DNA from: Isoetes taiwanensis
Lineage: Eukaryota; Streptophyta; Lycopodiopsida; Isoetales; Isoetaceae
Direction of reading: 5' to 3'
Assembly: GCA_021234155.1 (NCBI GenBank)
Contig: JAJEKV010000011.1
Coordinates: 20,664,677 to 20,728,676, forward strand
DNA length: 64,000 bases
In this document: piece by piece, positions 48,225 to 60,619 of the stretch
How positions within the stretch are numbered: position 1 is the stretch's first letter
Layout of the letters: the number at the start of each line of letters is the position of its first letter
Notes under the pieces: generated by a model
The model's database searches: none
What the model saw: the letters and a program-made list of their open reading frames with translations, nothing else
What the model was told of the DNA's origin: nothing
Made by a program: the position numbers and the translations under genes

Positions 48225-49115
48225 TTATTTTCCATGTATTCCCAGCATGAACCTGAACTTGTCAAATTTAAACTGTGACAAAGATTTAGTCAAAATGTCT
48301 GCAGCTTGTTCCTGAGTCTTCACATACTCAACTGAAATAATCTTCTTGGCAACCTGTCCCCTTATAAAGTGCATATGAATTTCAATATGTTTAGTTCTTT
48401 GATGCATGACTGGATTTTTAGTAATAGCTATACAGCTTAAGCTATCACTTAACAATATTGTGGGATTAATTTGGATTATCCCTAACTTATTAAGCAATCT
48501 TCTTGCCTATACTATCTCCTTAGCAGCCAATGTTGTTGCAGCATATTCTGCTTCAGCAGATGACATTGCAACACTATTTTGCTTTTTGGATTTCCAAGCA
48601 ACTGACCCTCCAGCTAACATTAAGGAAAATCCTGATGTTGACTTCCTATGATCTAGGTCAGAAGCCCAATCTGCATCACAATAAGCTTGCAGCTGCAATT
48701 GACTGTTAGAAAAGTAAATACCTTCATTTTGAGTGCCCTTAAGAAATCTTAAAATCCTCTTAGCAGCTATCCAGCGAGTTCTTCCTGGATTGTTGGAGTG
48801 CCTGCTTAATAAACTAACAGAGAATGCAATATCAGGGCGTGTGCAATTTGCTACATACAAAAGACAACATATTAGTTCTCTGTATGGAATATTTGACATT
48901 TCTTCTGCTTCAATCTCTGATTTGGGACATATGTCTTATGCAATTTTGTGGCCTGTCACAAGAGGAGTAGCAGCACTATTACAACTCTCCATTCCAAATC
49001 TGCTAAGAATGTTTTGAATATTTATTGCCTGGGTAAGAGTTAGCTTTCTTTCATCCCTGTTTCTAGTTACTTCGATCCCTAAAAATCTTTTGAGCTTTCC
49101 AAGATCTGTCATCTT
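48225..49115 (-). pseudogene. Copia polyprotein 3' part: end of RT and RNase H
   Basis: Begins LGKLKRFLGIEV after the LINE insertion point. It includes YRELICCLLYVANCTRPDI, AYCDADWASDLDHRKSTSG, SSAEAEYAA and KHIEIHMHFIRGQV, the copia RNase H landmarks. In-frame stops at 48936-48938 (TAA) and 48507-48509 (TAG, where Trp or Tyr is expected) break it. Ends ILTKSLSQFKFDKFRFMLGI near 48240. Confidence 0.9.
49101..49115. other. LINE target site duplication, left copy
   Basis: AAGATCTGTCATCTT, repeated at 55410-55424 after the LINE poly(A) tail. Confidence 0.93.
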
Positions 49116-49267
49116 GGAGTTAAGTAGAGGGAAGGCGGTCGAATTGGGCGGTTGGGGTTCTGACGGCGAAACTTTGATCGGCGATATCTCTCTTATCTGG
49201 TGTCAGATTTCAGCGTGCTTGAAAGCTTGTTCCGAGCTCTTTCCGGTGGTGTATAGCATCAGCTGTT

Positions 49268-50870
49268 TTGCATGTGGTTTTTTTGCCGCAAACAGCTGAT
49301 TTCCGGACTGGTTCGGATGTCATGGCTGATGGGGGATTGATTGAGCCTCATGGCTTGGGGCTGAAGCCAAGGGAGATGGCGAGGAGGAAGAATCCTTCAG
49401 TAAAGGGGAAGGGCGCGGGTCTCGGCATGCATGAAGAGGCGGGGGCTGTAGGAAGTGGCATGCAATTGGTGGCAGAGATGAGGGAGCTCTTAGAATCCCC
49501 TTCGGTTGAGAGGTATGTGGATTGCTCTTCCTCTCAATATAATTCTGAGACCCCAGTAGATTGTGTTTTGGAGACTCCGGTCTTGATCCCATCAAGCATG
49601 CCCCCTTTGGAAACTGGATCTGTGATGCCCTCTTCCCCTGTGCTTGGGAAGGGATCACTTGCTGGTGATGCGCCCTCTTCTAGGGTGCATGTAGCTGATG
49701 TGCCTCCTGGGGTGCCCCTGGATACCTCTCAGGATGCCAGGGCGGCAGTCCCAACTCCTGTGCGCCCGGCTTGGCGGACAATGACACTGTTGCTCGCATC
49801 ACTCGGCCGGGATTTTCAGATTGGATCAAGCGCAAGGCTCCGGAGTGTAGGACTGCCCGTGTTCAAGAGGCTTTGAAATTTGTGGAGGATCATCACTCTG
49901 TTGACCTGCAGGCAGCTCTTCCAGAGACTCCATGGATAGATATTGATCATACCAGACATGTTCAGACCATTGAGAATCTAGTTTCATTTGCAGTATTGGG
50001 CTACTTCACGGATTACATATTGGACACGAGGAGGTTTAGCTCTTGGCTTGCCGGACATCTGAGGCGGATTGGTTTTCCCAGGTATCAGTCTCTGAAATTC
50101 CTACCAAATAATTTCTTCATAATGGGTGTAAATTTGATAGTGGTACCCCAAAAGCACTGTCCGGACACTTGCTTTAAGTGCTTTAGGTGCTTATTCCTCG
50201 ATCAAAATTTAGAGTAACGAATTATGAGGTTGTTATTCCAGAAATAGCAATCCTCTTCCGAGGAGGAAGGGATCGACGACATGGATTGATTCTTTGGGCG
50301 CGAGATTGATTTCTTAGTTGATTCTACCGGATGGCAGGATTTCTTGGATGGCGGGAATTTGTATCAATTCTTGCTATCATTCTTCAATTCCGGAATAAAC
50401 TAGTTCATTTCAATTGCAATTCTGACAAATTAGAATTGCAATTCTTGATCGAATTTAGGTGCTTTATGTGCTTGGTGCTTTCGCGCATTTTGGGGTACCA
50501 CTATCAAATTTACACCCTAATCATGTTTGAGGCTGAGTCTTCCGTGCGGCAATTGGTTAGTCGAGGGGTGGATACTTTGGGTGAATCTTATGTGTTGTAT
50601 CAGTATTATACTCCGGCAATGTCCACCAGTTCTTTGACAGCGGTTAAAATCCCGTGTTGGTTCCAGATTCAGGATCTTCCTCCTGATCTGATGGTGCCTG
50701 ATTTCTTGGTTTCTATGGCTAATGGCCTGGGTGTATATTTGGCTCATTCTATTGTGCAGGTCCCCAAGATCTGTGTTGCTCACCTTTGCGGCTGTGCCCA
50801 TTTCTCTTCCAAAGGCGTAGTGGTCCCCGCATTTTCTCTTCCGATTGAAGCTTTTGAATGGCTCTGAGAT
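49268..50870 (+). pseudogene. LINE ORF1 (nucleic-acid-binding protein), interrupted by a MITE
   Basis: First part from about 49320: a basic, Pro/Ser-rich N-terminus, then after a one-base shift near 49780 SDWIKRKAPECRTARVQ and LRRIGFPRYQSLKFLPNNFF. The MITE then cuts the frame, which resumes at 50522 as MFEAESSVRQLVSRGVDTLG...AVKIPCWFQIQDLPPDLM. The second part has the pattern of the DUF4283-like domain in plant LINE ORF1 proteins, which bind element RNA. It ends at a stop near 50867; a Gly/Val-rich stretch without a clear CCHC knuckle follows. Confidence 0.75.
50124..50517. mobile_element. MITE (394 bp) inside LINE ORF1
   Basis: A perfect 30 bp terminal inverted repeat (50124-50153 against 50488-50517, starting GGGTGTAAATTTGATAGTGG) and a TAAT duplication (50120-50123, 50518-50521). 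Imperfect pairing continues inward (AAGTGCTTTAGGTGC near 50173 against GCACCTAAA-type text near 50460), so it folds into a hairpin. No coding content. Distinct family from the other MITEs in the window. Confidence 0.92.
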
Positions 50871-51457
50871 CCGGCGGATGTTTCCATCTATTGTGCTACC
50901 ATCTGACCATGTTGATGATCCTGCTGGTGGTTGTGATGTGGTAGGGGCTGCGGGTGCTTATGCAGGGGCCCGGGATTTCTCTATTCCTGAGGCAAAGCAT
51001 GGGGGCTTCGTGGTGCGGTGGAGTGGAGTTGGGCGGGTGGTGGTGTGGTTGGGAGAGGTGGTGTGGAGGCCGGGCAGGCTTCTTTGCTGGCGGCCCCCAT
51101 TGGATGGTGGGGCTAGGGACGTGGTGGCTCAGGGGAGGGCTCGGATGATTTGGTTGTGGCTAGGTCTGAGGACAGGGTTGTGGGAGGGGCTGTTGATCCT
51201 GGTGGGGATGTCCCGGTAGCGGTATGTGCTGAGCATGAGGTGGCTGGAGCAGCCCGGGTGGAGGTAGAGACTAATGTGGCCCATGACTCTATGGAGGTGC
51301 CTGGGGGACTTCCAACACGTGTTAGAAGTGGAATCTCACGTAGCGCGGCTGTGGGTCACATTGCTGTGATGAATCCTCTGGCTCTAGATGATGACTCTGT
51401 GGAGTGGGCTGATGGCCTGGTGGGTAGGCATGTGGGGCTGGACACTTCTCCTCCGGG

Positions 51458-54400
51458 ATGAATAGGTCGATCCTTAGTTGGAATGTGCAGGGGGTGCGGT
51501 CCTCTAGTAGTAAGAGGGCCCGTGTTTCTTTGGCACTTCGGCAGTTGCGTCCTGATATTGTTTGCATTCAGGAGCATAAGTGTCACAGGGGTGATATGTC
51601 TAGGCTCATGAATATGGTTGGTAGGCAGTTTGCCTCTATTGCTTCTTCTTTCTGGGGGACTAGTGGGGGTACTCTTATTGCTTGGAGGATGGATGTGCGT
51701 GTCACGCACTACTGCAGCATGTGCTTGGTTTGGTCGGTAGGCAATAATTAAGTGGTTGGAGGGAGGGCAAGAGTGGGGGATTGTTAATATTTATGCCCCT
51801 GATCAGCCTTCTCAGCGGGGTGCTTTATGGGCCACAGTTCGGAATAAGTTGCGAGCCATTGGTGGGTTGCAGGTCGCTTGGCTGTTGTTAGGGGACTTCA
51901 ATATGGTAGAGCGAGTAGAGGATCGCTCTGGTTCTGGAACCCAGGTTGTGCATGGGTTTGAAAGGGACCAGTGGTCTCGTTTGTTGCAGGATTTGGCCTT
52001 GGTTGAGGTCTCTGGGGACTTGTCTTTCACCTATTGTAATAGGCAGATTGGTGCGAGCCGAGTATATGCTAGGCATGACCGGTGTTATGCTTCCCCATGC
52101 GCACTGGATGGTGTGCCCTCTTTGCGCCGGAGTAACATTCTGTCTACCTCCATTTCTGATCATTACCCTCGGGTTTTGTCCAGTCGGGTGCGTTTGCCTC
52201 TCGCCCTCTAGGGCGGTGTTCCGCTTGAACACCCGGCTCGGGCCGATGCGGATTTCGGCCCGGTGTCGAGTTGTGGCTTGATACCTTTTCATCTCTGAAG
52301 GGTATGTACGGTATGGTGGACCGCCTTGGCCAAGGTGAAGCGTTTTGCCAAGGTCTTTGGTAGGCGGCGTGTGCGGCAGAGCGGCGGGGAGTTGCATGAC
52401 GCCTCTATCGGGAGTTGGAGAGGATTCGGCGCACCTTCCGATGGCATTAGGGAGAATGTAGTGTTGCAGCGTATTGTTGCTCTGGAGCAGGTTAAAGTCG
52501 CGGAGGCACGCGTGTGAAGCGGCCCTTACCTGGTTGAAGGAGGGGGACACAAGTTAAATCCGGTGTTCTTCGAGAGCAGCTAGGCGTGGCGATATCAAAG
52601 ATCTATGGCGTCCCTTGCTTTGCCCGGGATGGCCGGACTTTGGAGGATCCCGCTGATTTGCAGAGGTATGTGCATGCCCATTTCTCGGGGTTTTTCGCCT
52701 GCAAATAACTCTTCCATATGAGCAGGGAGATGCAGAGCTTGTTTTGGGGTCATTTAAGCCATCTATTCTCACCTCACTAGCGTGAGAGCTTGGAGCGAGA
52801 GCTCTCGGAGAGGATTTCAGAGTGGCATGTATGTGCATGGCCAAGGATAAATGTCATGGGCTGGATGGCATCCCCTGGGAGTTCTTTCGGACTTATTGGG
52901 AGTGGGCTGGTGAGTCGGTTGTACCAGTGTATCTTGAGTTGCTGCAGTCTTCTCAAATGGATAGGATCTTGAATACTGCATGCATTTCCTTGATTCCTAA
53001 GGTTAAGTAGCCTTCTACTATTAATAATTGGAGGCCTATATCCTTGTTGTCCTCGTGTATAAGATTATTGCGAAAAGCCCCGCGAGAGAAGTTGAAGCCG
53101 GTGTTGACTTCTTCCATTAGTAAGGTGCGATCAGGGTTTGTCCCCAGGAGGAACATTTTGACTAATGTGGCCGCAGACTTTATGAGGGCCTTTATTGGGC
53201 CGAAAAGAGCGGGGCAAGGCATTGCCTATCTTAAGCTTGACTTTGCCAAAGCTTACGATAGTGTCCGTTGGGGAGTTCTTATGCGCCATGATGTTAGCGC
53301 TGGGCTGTGGTCCACGCTTTACAGAGAGAACCATGAAGCCGCATAGGTCAGCGCGGGCTCACGATGGTGTCGCGAGGGTGAACCCTCCGCCTTTTTCTCC
53401 TTAGGCAGAGGGGTGCGTCAGGGGTGCCCTTTGGCGCCGTTTTTGTTTACGATTGTGGCGGAGGCACTGTCTTAGTTGTTTTTGGCTGCAGTGGAGGAGG
53501 GACTGGTGGATGGGCTTCGGATGCAGGATGGTAGCCAGCAGATTATTAACCAGTTTGCCGATGACACTTTCCTCTTCTTGGTGGCAGAAGAGAGGAATTT
53601 GTGGAACGTGAAGGGTTTGTTGGATACTTTCTCGTTGGCCTCAGGCATTCTTCTGAATTGGGGTAAGTGCTCCGCATTATGGGCCCAGCTAACTCCGCCT
53701 CCCCCTTGTTTGGCTCTATTCCCTTGGAAGGTGCTTCCAGGTAATGTATGTACTAAGCTGTTGGGTATTCCCTTTGGAGGGGATGTTTCCATGGGGAGGG
53801 TGTGGGATGAGATTTTGCAGGGGTTGCAGAAACACCTCAATTGGTGGAAGGGTAGCAAGTTGTCCATGGCAGGTAGGATCACTATTGCCAAGTCAGTACT
53901 TTGTAGCACTCATGTGTATACAACATCTGCAATGCTAGCTCCTGAGGGTAAGATACAGGCTTTGGATAAGATTGTTCGAAATTTTGTGTAGGGCCGGGAT
54001 GATGAAGGGGCAGTTGTTAAAGTGGCTTGGTGGAAGTGTCTCCGCCCCCGGGAGGATGGGGGCTTGGCCATTCTGGATTTGGCACTGCATAGTAAGGTGT
54101 TGGTCTCCAAGTTTGTTTGGAGCATTCTGCAGGATGGAGCATCTTCTCCTACAGTGGCTTGTTATTTGTTGTTGTAGTCTCGTCGCCATTGTGTGGCGTT
54201 TGGGAAGTCGTCTGTGCATGTGGAGTTGCCCTGGGCACTGTTGTATGGTTTCCGGCCTTTCCCACATGCATCCCCTTTTCTCATAGGAGTGTTGCGGGCT
54301 TGGGATCATGTGCGTGTACTCTTCCAGCTAGATTATGCCTCAGTTTATCACCACTCTTCTCCTTTCTTGTGGGTTCCTCTACCCCCTGCGCACTTGCCCT

Positions 54401-55262
54401 TGGCTGCCACTGTGCATGCTTTCTGGACGCTTGGCCGTTGGAGGCGAGCTGCTGTGCTCACCTTGGAGGATTGGTATTGGGGTGGTCAGCTAGCTTCGTG
54501 GGAGTTATTTCGAGCTCGCTTTCGTCTGAGGGGCAGTGACCGGGCTATCTGGGAGCATGTGGCGAGGAGTATTCTCTACACACATACCTATAGTCCCTCG
54601 TGATGATGTGGTGGTGCGCGGGTTTGGAAGGTTCATCCGGATGTTGTGTCTTCTTGCTTTGTGCGCGGTCTTCTTACGGGGTCTTTGGCTATTCATGACA
54701 CACCGCCCCTCGTGCAAGTGGTCTCTACAGCTTCGGGGTTCTCGATGGCCTTCGGTTTGACGTGGACATGGAGCTCACTTCCCCACCAAAGGTTAGGGTG
54801 CTTCGTGGCGTGTGGTGCACCACCAGATCGTGGTGAATGCCCTTGTGAGTCGGTTAAGGCGGGTGTGAGCCCTCTCTGCCCTTGTTGTGGCCTTCATCGT
54901 GAGACTGTGGAGCATTGTCTGGTTTTATGCCCTCACTTGCGGTATGCGGGATTGGGTTAGGGCTCTGCTTCGTGAGATTGACTAGCCAATTCTTTGCTTC
55001 ATGTGTATCCTGGTGCTTGACCGCTCTTGCGGCAACAAGCCTTGCATTGTGCGTGGCTTGGTTGGTGTGGCTGATTTGGAAGCGGCGACGGTTGTGGATC
55101 TTTCAGGGGATTCAGCAGCCTGCAGCCTCTCTGATTCCTCGACTCAGGTACAAGCTATTTCAAAGCTTTCTGGTGTTCCCGGGAGTAGTAGAGCGGAAGT
55201 TTGCCATTTGGCGGGACTTCTTGGGTGTTGTAGATGGTGATGAACGGTTTGTACAGCATTAG
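51458..55262 (+). pseudogene. LINE ORF2: endonuclease, reverse transcriptase, zinc finger
   Basis: The endonuclease part opens with ILSWNVQGVRS and RPDIVCIQEHK, continues with IVNIYAPDQPSQRG, LLLGDFNMVE and ends ISDHYP (SDH.P motif); its frame breaks at about 51750 and 52210. Reverse transcriptase: HGLDGIPWEFF (52860), NNWRPISLLS, GFVPRRNILTN, YLKLDFAKAYDSVRWG (aspartate retained), RQGCPLAPFLFTIVAEAL-like text near 53410 and FADDTFLFLVAEE (53555). The C-terminus has CPCCGLHRETVEHCLVLCP (zf-RVT type, about 54880). At least seven frame disruptions by inspection. ORF2 normally nicks target DNA and primes cDNA synthesis from the nick. Confidence 0.88.
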
Positions 55263-55411
55263 AGTTGCAGTTTTTCTGTGAGTTTGTTGTGGAGTGTCAA
55301 GGTATGGCTGTCTCTTTGGGGCAGTTCTCCTTCCTCCTCACTTGCTTTGTAACATTACCATTCTTTTAATATATTGATGACACAGTTCTTCAAAAAAAAA
55401 AAAAAAAAAAA

Positions 55412-57145
55412 GATCTGTCATCTTAAATTTAGACTTGAGAACTTGTTTACAGTCATCTAAGCATATGGCATCATTATCTACCATAATGCAATCATCTACA
55501 TACAATGCTATGACGCAAAAATTCTGTTTGTTCTTGAACAAATATATATTCCCATCACTCTCAAGCTTTTTGAATCCACTTACTCTCAAGAAACTGTCCA
55601 TGCACTTATACCATGCTCTAGGAGACTGCTTGAGTCCATAAACTGCTCGTTTTAACTTCCAAACCATTCCTCTACCTTGTTCAAATCCTTCTGCTTGTTG
55701 CATGAATATATCTTCTTCAAGTTTTGCATTTAAAAATGTTGTGCTAACGTCCATATGGTGAATTTCTAAATCATCTGCACTAGCATATGCCAAGAGTATC
55801 CTGATGCTTGCAAGTTTCACTATGGGAGAAAAAGTTTCATTATAATCCAACCCTTTTTCTGAAAATATCCTTTGGCCACAAGTCTAGCCTTGTATATTGT
55901 GGACTTTCCATCTGATCCAAGTTTATTTTTAAAAATCCATTTACTTGCAACCACATTTTTCTCTTCTGGTTTCTTAACCAATTCATAAGTGTCAGTTCTT
56001 TTAAATGCATTTAGTTTTTCTTCCATAGCCTGTTTCCAATTTGAAGCATGCACACTTCTGATAGCATCATCATAACTTTGTGGGACATTTGGTTCTATAA
56101 TGGCCATTATGATGGCCTCTGAGTCTTCCAGAATATTTAGCCTTTTACTTCTACCTTCCTGGGTACGTCCATAATTATTAACATTAATCATGGCATCCTC
56201 CATTAATTTTTCAGCCTCTGTCTTCCTTGATTTCTTTGGATCTTTTTCATTTGTTGTTCCTTGTATATCTGGCTCCTCAACATCTTCAGAATCAGCCCTT
56301 AAATTTTCAGTACTGTTTTGTTTATTTCTAGCTACTGCTTGCTCACTTCCTAAGTCATTATCATTATCTAGATCAGCAAATGTGACTTTCTTTTCCTTAT
56401 GAACATCTTTATCCACTTGTTTGCTTGGGCTATCCATCCTCCTTTCTTTATAGAGCTTATTCTCAATAAAATACACATCCCTGCTGACCAAAATTCTTTT
56501 TCTTAAAGGATCATACAGTTGATATCCTTTTAACAGTTCATCATATCCAATTAGATAACATTCAAGTGCCCGATCATCTAATTTTTTTCTTTCCTCTTCT
56601 AGAACTAATGCATATGCAAGACAACCATATGCTTTATATTTATCATAAGAGGGTTTGAATCCATACCATAATTCGCTTCTGGATGGCAATTTGTTTTGTA
56701 TTTCCACAGCAGTTTTGACTGCTTCTTCCCACAAGAAATTAGGTAACCCTGCATGTTTGATCGTGGCCCTTACTGCATTGAGAATGGATCTGTTTTTCCT
56801 CTCTGAAACTCCATTTTGTTGTGGAGTATGTGAGCACGTAACTTGTCTTCTAATCCCATTTTGAAAACAATAATGATTAAACCTGTTAGATACAAACTCT
56901 CCTCCTCGGTCAGTTCTTTAGCATTTTAGTTTCATACCTGTTTGTCTCTCAACTTCAGCTTGATACAATTTGAAGGCTTCAAAGGCTTGATCCTTGGTTC
57001 TCAATGTGTAGCATTTAGTCTTCCTGGAAAAATCATCAGTGAATGTAATGAAATATCTCTTACCATGTATACTTCTCACGTTCAAGGGGCCACAGAGGTC
57101 ACTATGCACAAGTTCAATTAATTCTTTGGCCCTTTTGGCCTTCTA
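55412..57145 (-). pseudogene. Copia polyprotein 5' remainder: integrase and most of RT
   Basis: The integrase core begins ELIELVHSDLCGP (57130), followed by YFITFTDDFSRKTKCY, then a break near 56915. The C-terminal integrase part is RSELWYGFKPSYDKYKAYGC, and an acidic linker leads to ASNWKQAMEEKLNAFKR and ASKWIFKNKLGSDG. RT motifs after a one-base shift at about 55852: YNETFSPIVKLASIRILLAY, HHMDVSTTFLNAKLEEDIFM (motif A aspartate present), KRAVYGLKQSPRAWY, ALYVDDCIM (YVDD catalytic box intact). Ends FKMTDL where the LINE entered. Confidence 0.9.
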
Positions 57146-57640
57146 GTTGCACGAAATCGTTCACTTCGGGTTAGGCAACCCTGCTAAATACACTGCATTT
57201 TTGTGGACTTTGCGAAATTTTTGAGATTTAAGGCTGGTTTAAACACGACCACATTCGATATTTACGACATTGGGCTTTTATAGTGTTGCATGTTGTTTAC
57301 AAAAGGTTCAAATGATCTCTTATAAAGATTGCAGAGGTGTATAGTTGTATTTTGCACGAGGTGGTGGAATTGTTCAATGGTTGGAAAGCAATTATTGATA
57401 GGTCAAAGCAATGACAATGTTGGATTGCATGTCCGATGGGCTCTGAGTGGATTCTCATTGCCTTCAAGAATCTCCTACTTGGAGCTCTGTTTCCTTCATA
57501 TTGTTGTTTAGGAATAGAATAGAATAAATTTTTAACCCAGAACATCATTAAACATAATGAAAACCTCTGGATTGAAACCTCGGCTGGAACATACCTTAAC
57601 CACTTATCCTTGCAGGTTAAATCAATCTAACCATTCCCGA
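57146..57640. other. Intergenic beyond the truncated copia end, nothing recognised
   Basis: No gag-like frame, no second LTR, no known repeat seen. Confidence 0.45.
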
Positions 57641-57855
57641 CCGTTCAATCTAAGCAAGGTTATTATCCATAACCTCTGAGATATTCTTCTCTTAGAGAAT
57701 ATTCAGGTGATTATTGCCTATATTCCCCACTGTCCGATCTATGCAAGGTTATTATCCACAACCTCTAAAATATTCTTCTCTTAGAGAATATTCGGGTAGT
57801 TACTGCCTATAATCTTTGGAATATTTGTCTCTTAAGGAATATTCAAGTAATTTCT
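57641..57855 (+). repeat. Short tandem repeat, about 90 bp unit, 2.5 copies
   Basis: The unit with AAGGTTATTATCCATAACCT, ATTCTTCTCTTAGAGAATAT and TTACTGCCTATA recurs at about 57655, 57745 and (partial) 57810. The core TTCTCTTAGAGAATA is itself palindromic. Confidence 0.8.
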
Positions 57856-58135
57856 CCAACTTTGTTTTGCGATGGCTCTGTTCTGGCATCAGAGATGTTT
57901 GTTCCAGCATCAGAGGTGTATTCTGTTGAAAAACCATTGCTATTTTTTTGCAAATTGCTACAGAAAAAATCACCTGGCACCAAAGGTTTGTTGCCTTCAT
58001 TCTGGCATCAAAGTTCTTTCTTTATCGATGCCGCCATGGTAGAAGCTGCAATCCACCATAGCTGCATCTGAGGCAAATTCAAATGCATCTAAGGTTTTGT
58101 ATCCCTGCCATAGCCACCTCTGAGGCAAATCCCCC

Positions 58136-58380
58136 GGGGGTGCACCTAATGTAAAGTCTATATGGCATGTGCGTGCATAGGGTTAAGAGAAATTATCCCT
58201 TATACGGAAATTTCCTAAGAAAATATACCTCATATTTTATATACCCCTACCATATTTCTCTTATAAATATACGGGAGCAAGAAAAATACCCCCTTTCATA
58301 TATGGGTACGGTTTTGGCCCCAAAAAAACCCCCTCCCATACACTCATATGTTTTCTACGGTTTTTACTGAGTGCACCCCC
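58136..58380. mobile_element. Probable small MITE (about 245 bp)
   Basis: GGGGGTGCAC at 58136 and GTGCACCCCC at 58371-58380 form a 10 bp inverted repeat; inward similarity is weak. The flanking host sequence (AAATCC..., GCATCTAAGGTTTTGTAT) is itself repeated on both sides, making the target duplication ambiguous. Confidence 0.5.
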
Positions 58381-59084
58381 CAAAGGCAAATCCGAAGGCA
58401 TCTAAGGTTTTGTATTTAAGCCTTTCTAGCATCTCGCAAATATGCATGTACCTAAACCATATGCATAAAATTTCTTCTTATCTTCGAATACTTTGTCTCT
58501 CCATCTGCTAGCACCCAATCTATAACTTTGTTAAAAATGCAAGAATTATGGTAACCTCATTACACAACAGATTGGTACAAATCAACTTGCTCACAGGAGA
58601 TCCACACCAAAAAGACAATATCCATACCATATCAGGTGTTGACTTCTTTAAACAGTGAGAGAAGTGGTCATGGACAATCCATTGATGCTAGCTACCATTG
58701 CGAGCAGCCTACTGAACAATGTTCAACATCTAACTCGGCCTCACACTCGACAAGATTGTAATTGACTTATGCAGTGAAGTTTTCACACACAGACAACTTT
58801 ACATATAGCACTCACTCACATATGAAAAAGAGAAGATGTGATGATTATCTTAAACAAAAACAATAAGGCGAAGACTAAAGCAACACCATCTACAAGGAGC
58901 TCCTTTCGTAGACAAGGTATGTAACTCACACTCGCATCCATTCACTTCCTCACCGGCGATGTAGACAGAGCACCAGTCCCTTTACATCGCAGGCAAGGCA
59001 CCAATGGCTACACCTAGATTGAAGTCCCAAGGGTGCACAAAGCTACTATTACAACCAAACTCATCTAAGGTCATCCCAACGAAT
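58381..59084. other. Intergenic, no supported feature
   Basis: Nothing recognised beyond the start of the repeat below. Confidence 0.4.
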
Positions 59085-59425
59085 TGTATATATCTAATAT
59101 ATACATACAATTATTTAATGTCCCTATAGGGGGTGAAAGTTTGTAGAGATTGATCCCACCCGTCTATTTTTTGAGGTGGCGCGACAATGGCCCTTGGATT
59201 TAGTGGGGGGCATGCATGGGGGCATGCACCCCATCCCTACACCGTTGATTGGGCACGTGAGAAATCTTGGCCCTTGATTTTTTAAAGGGAAGGTGCAAGG
59301 AAGGTCCCTTAAAAGGTGCTTTCTGGTGCAGTCAATCTTAGCCGTTGGATCAAAAAGGGGAGGAGAAATCCTGACCATTAATTTTTTATTAAATTGCAAT
59401 TTCTTTTATTAAAAGAGGTGAGGTG
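59085..59425. repeat. 340 bp direct repeat, copy 1
   Basis: GAATTGTATATATCTA...TTGCAATTTCTTTTATTAAA, found almost unchanged at 61125-61465. Its start has TATATA-rich inverted symmetry (GTATATATC...GATATAT-type). Confidence 0.92.
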
Positions 59426-59639
59426 GCACCCTTATTAAATAAAAAGGTAATGAGATGGCACCAGCATTAATGGGTCGACTTTCTAGGAAGCCTCTTTTTT
59501 TGATAATCGGCTTCAAAGGTCGGTAACTTGCAGTAGAGGGGTCGGATGAAGGTAGGCCCATGCCTTTGGATTCCTCTCATTGAGAGCTTTCCAACGAGTA
59601 GTGCTTTGATATCGTTCCGTCGTAGTTGGAGCTAATGTG

Positions 59640-60490
59640 ATCGAATACTAAAAATCTTTTTGGAAACTTTGAAAAATCTTTTTGGAAACTCGAACAAATA
59701 TGGGTATTTAAGAGAATCTAGAGGAATCTTCATAGGATATTAGATAATGTAGAGGAAGCTCAAGGGAATCTTCGGGAATCTATGAGAATCACAAGGAAAT
59801 CTTTGAGATTCTATGGGAATCTTTATAAAACCTTTGAGAGTGTAGGGGAATCTTCATAGAATCTAAGGGGATCTAGGAGAATCTACATATAAACATGGGG
59901 AATCTAGAGGAATCTTGAGATAATCTTTAGGAAGCTAGGGGAACCTCAACAAAATTAGAAAATTTATGGGAATCTCAAGAGAATCGTAGAGAATCTAGTA
60001 GAATCAAAGCGCATCCTCATAGAATCTTTGAGAATCTAGAGGAATCTTGATGGAATATTCGAGAATATAGGGGAATCTCTATAGAATCTAAGAGAATCTA
60101 CATAGAATATAAGGGAATCTACATAGAATCTAAGGGAATCTACATAGAATCTAACGAAATCTAGGAGAATCTACATAGAATTTTGGAGAATCTAGAGGAT
60201 TCTTGTGATAATGTTTGAAAATTTAGAGGAATCTTTATAGAATCTTTGTGGAATCTTATGGAATCTTCCATATTACGTGTGTGTATAGGGGAATCTTGAT
60301 AGAATCTTTGGAAATCTCTATAGAATCTTGGGGAGTCTAGAGAAAATTTGGAATAACCTTTGAGAATCTAAGGGAATCTTAAGAGAATCTTAAGTAATCT
60401 ATTGGATTAAGAGAATCTAAGGGAATCTTCGTTAAATCTTTGAGAATCTAGAATCCTGAATCTTGAAGAATCTAAGAGAATCTTATATTA
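59640..60490 (+). repeat. Degenerate GAATCT-type minisatellite (about 850 bp)
   Basis: Dozens of imperfect units built from GAATCT and GAGAATCTA/GGGAATCT, e.g. TAGAATCTAAGGGAATCTAC three times near 60070-60150. Units are 10-22 bp; no frame is conserved. Confidence 0.88.
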
Positions 60491-60619
60491 TAATGTTATA
60501 GCGTAAATATGTAATGGACCACGCCCTAATTTGGATGGCTAAGATTATCAAATTGCATCCAAAGACCAAGATTTATTGCACGACTCCCTACCACGTGATT
60601 GGTCATTGCGTTGATCTCT

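Larger units (their letters stand above)
49116..55409 (+). mobile_element. Near full-length plant LINE (L1-type) inserted in the copia element
   Basis: Bounded by a 15 bp duplication and ending in about 18 A. It carries ORF1 and ORF2 in the usual order: ORF1, apurinic-type endonuclease, reverse transcriptase, C-terminal zinc finger. About 5.9 kb without the MITE at 50124-50517. Coding regions contain several frameshifts and stops, so it is dead, but intact boundaries suggest moderate age. GC content is higher than the surroundings. Confidence 0.93.
47548..57145 (-). mobile_element. Ty1/copia retrotransposon, 5' truncated, split by a LINE
   Basis: Order on the minus strand: integrase core and C-terminal part (57145-55860), reverse transcriptase (55850-55412 and 49115 onward), RNase H (48899-48225), purine tract, LTR (48127-47548). 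Integrase-RT-RNase H order is diagnostic of copia. Gag, protease and the 5' LTR are not present up to 57145, where homology stops. The reading frame continues across the LINE insertion exactly when one copy of its 15 bp duplication is removed. Confidence 0.9.

Noticed and set aside
49090-51461. Open frames at the LINE 5' end and between ORF1 and ORF2 as separate host genes
   Set aside because: They fall within the LINE boundaries set by the 15 bp duplication and have no independent domain.
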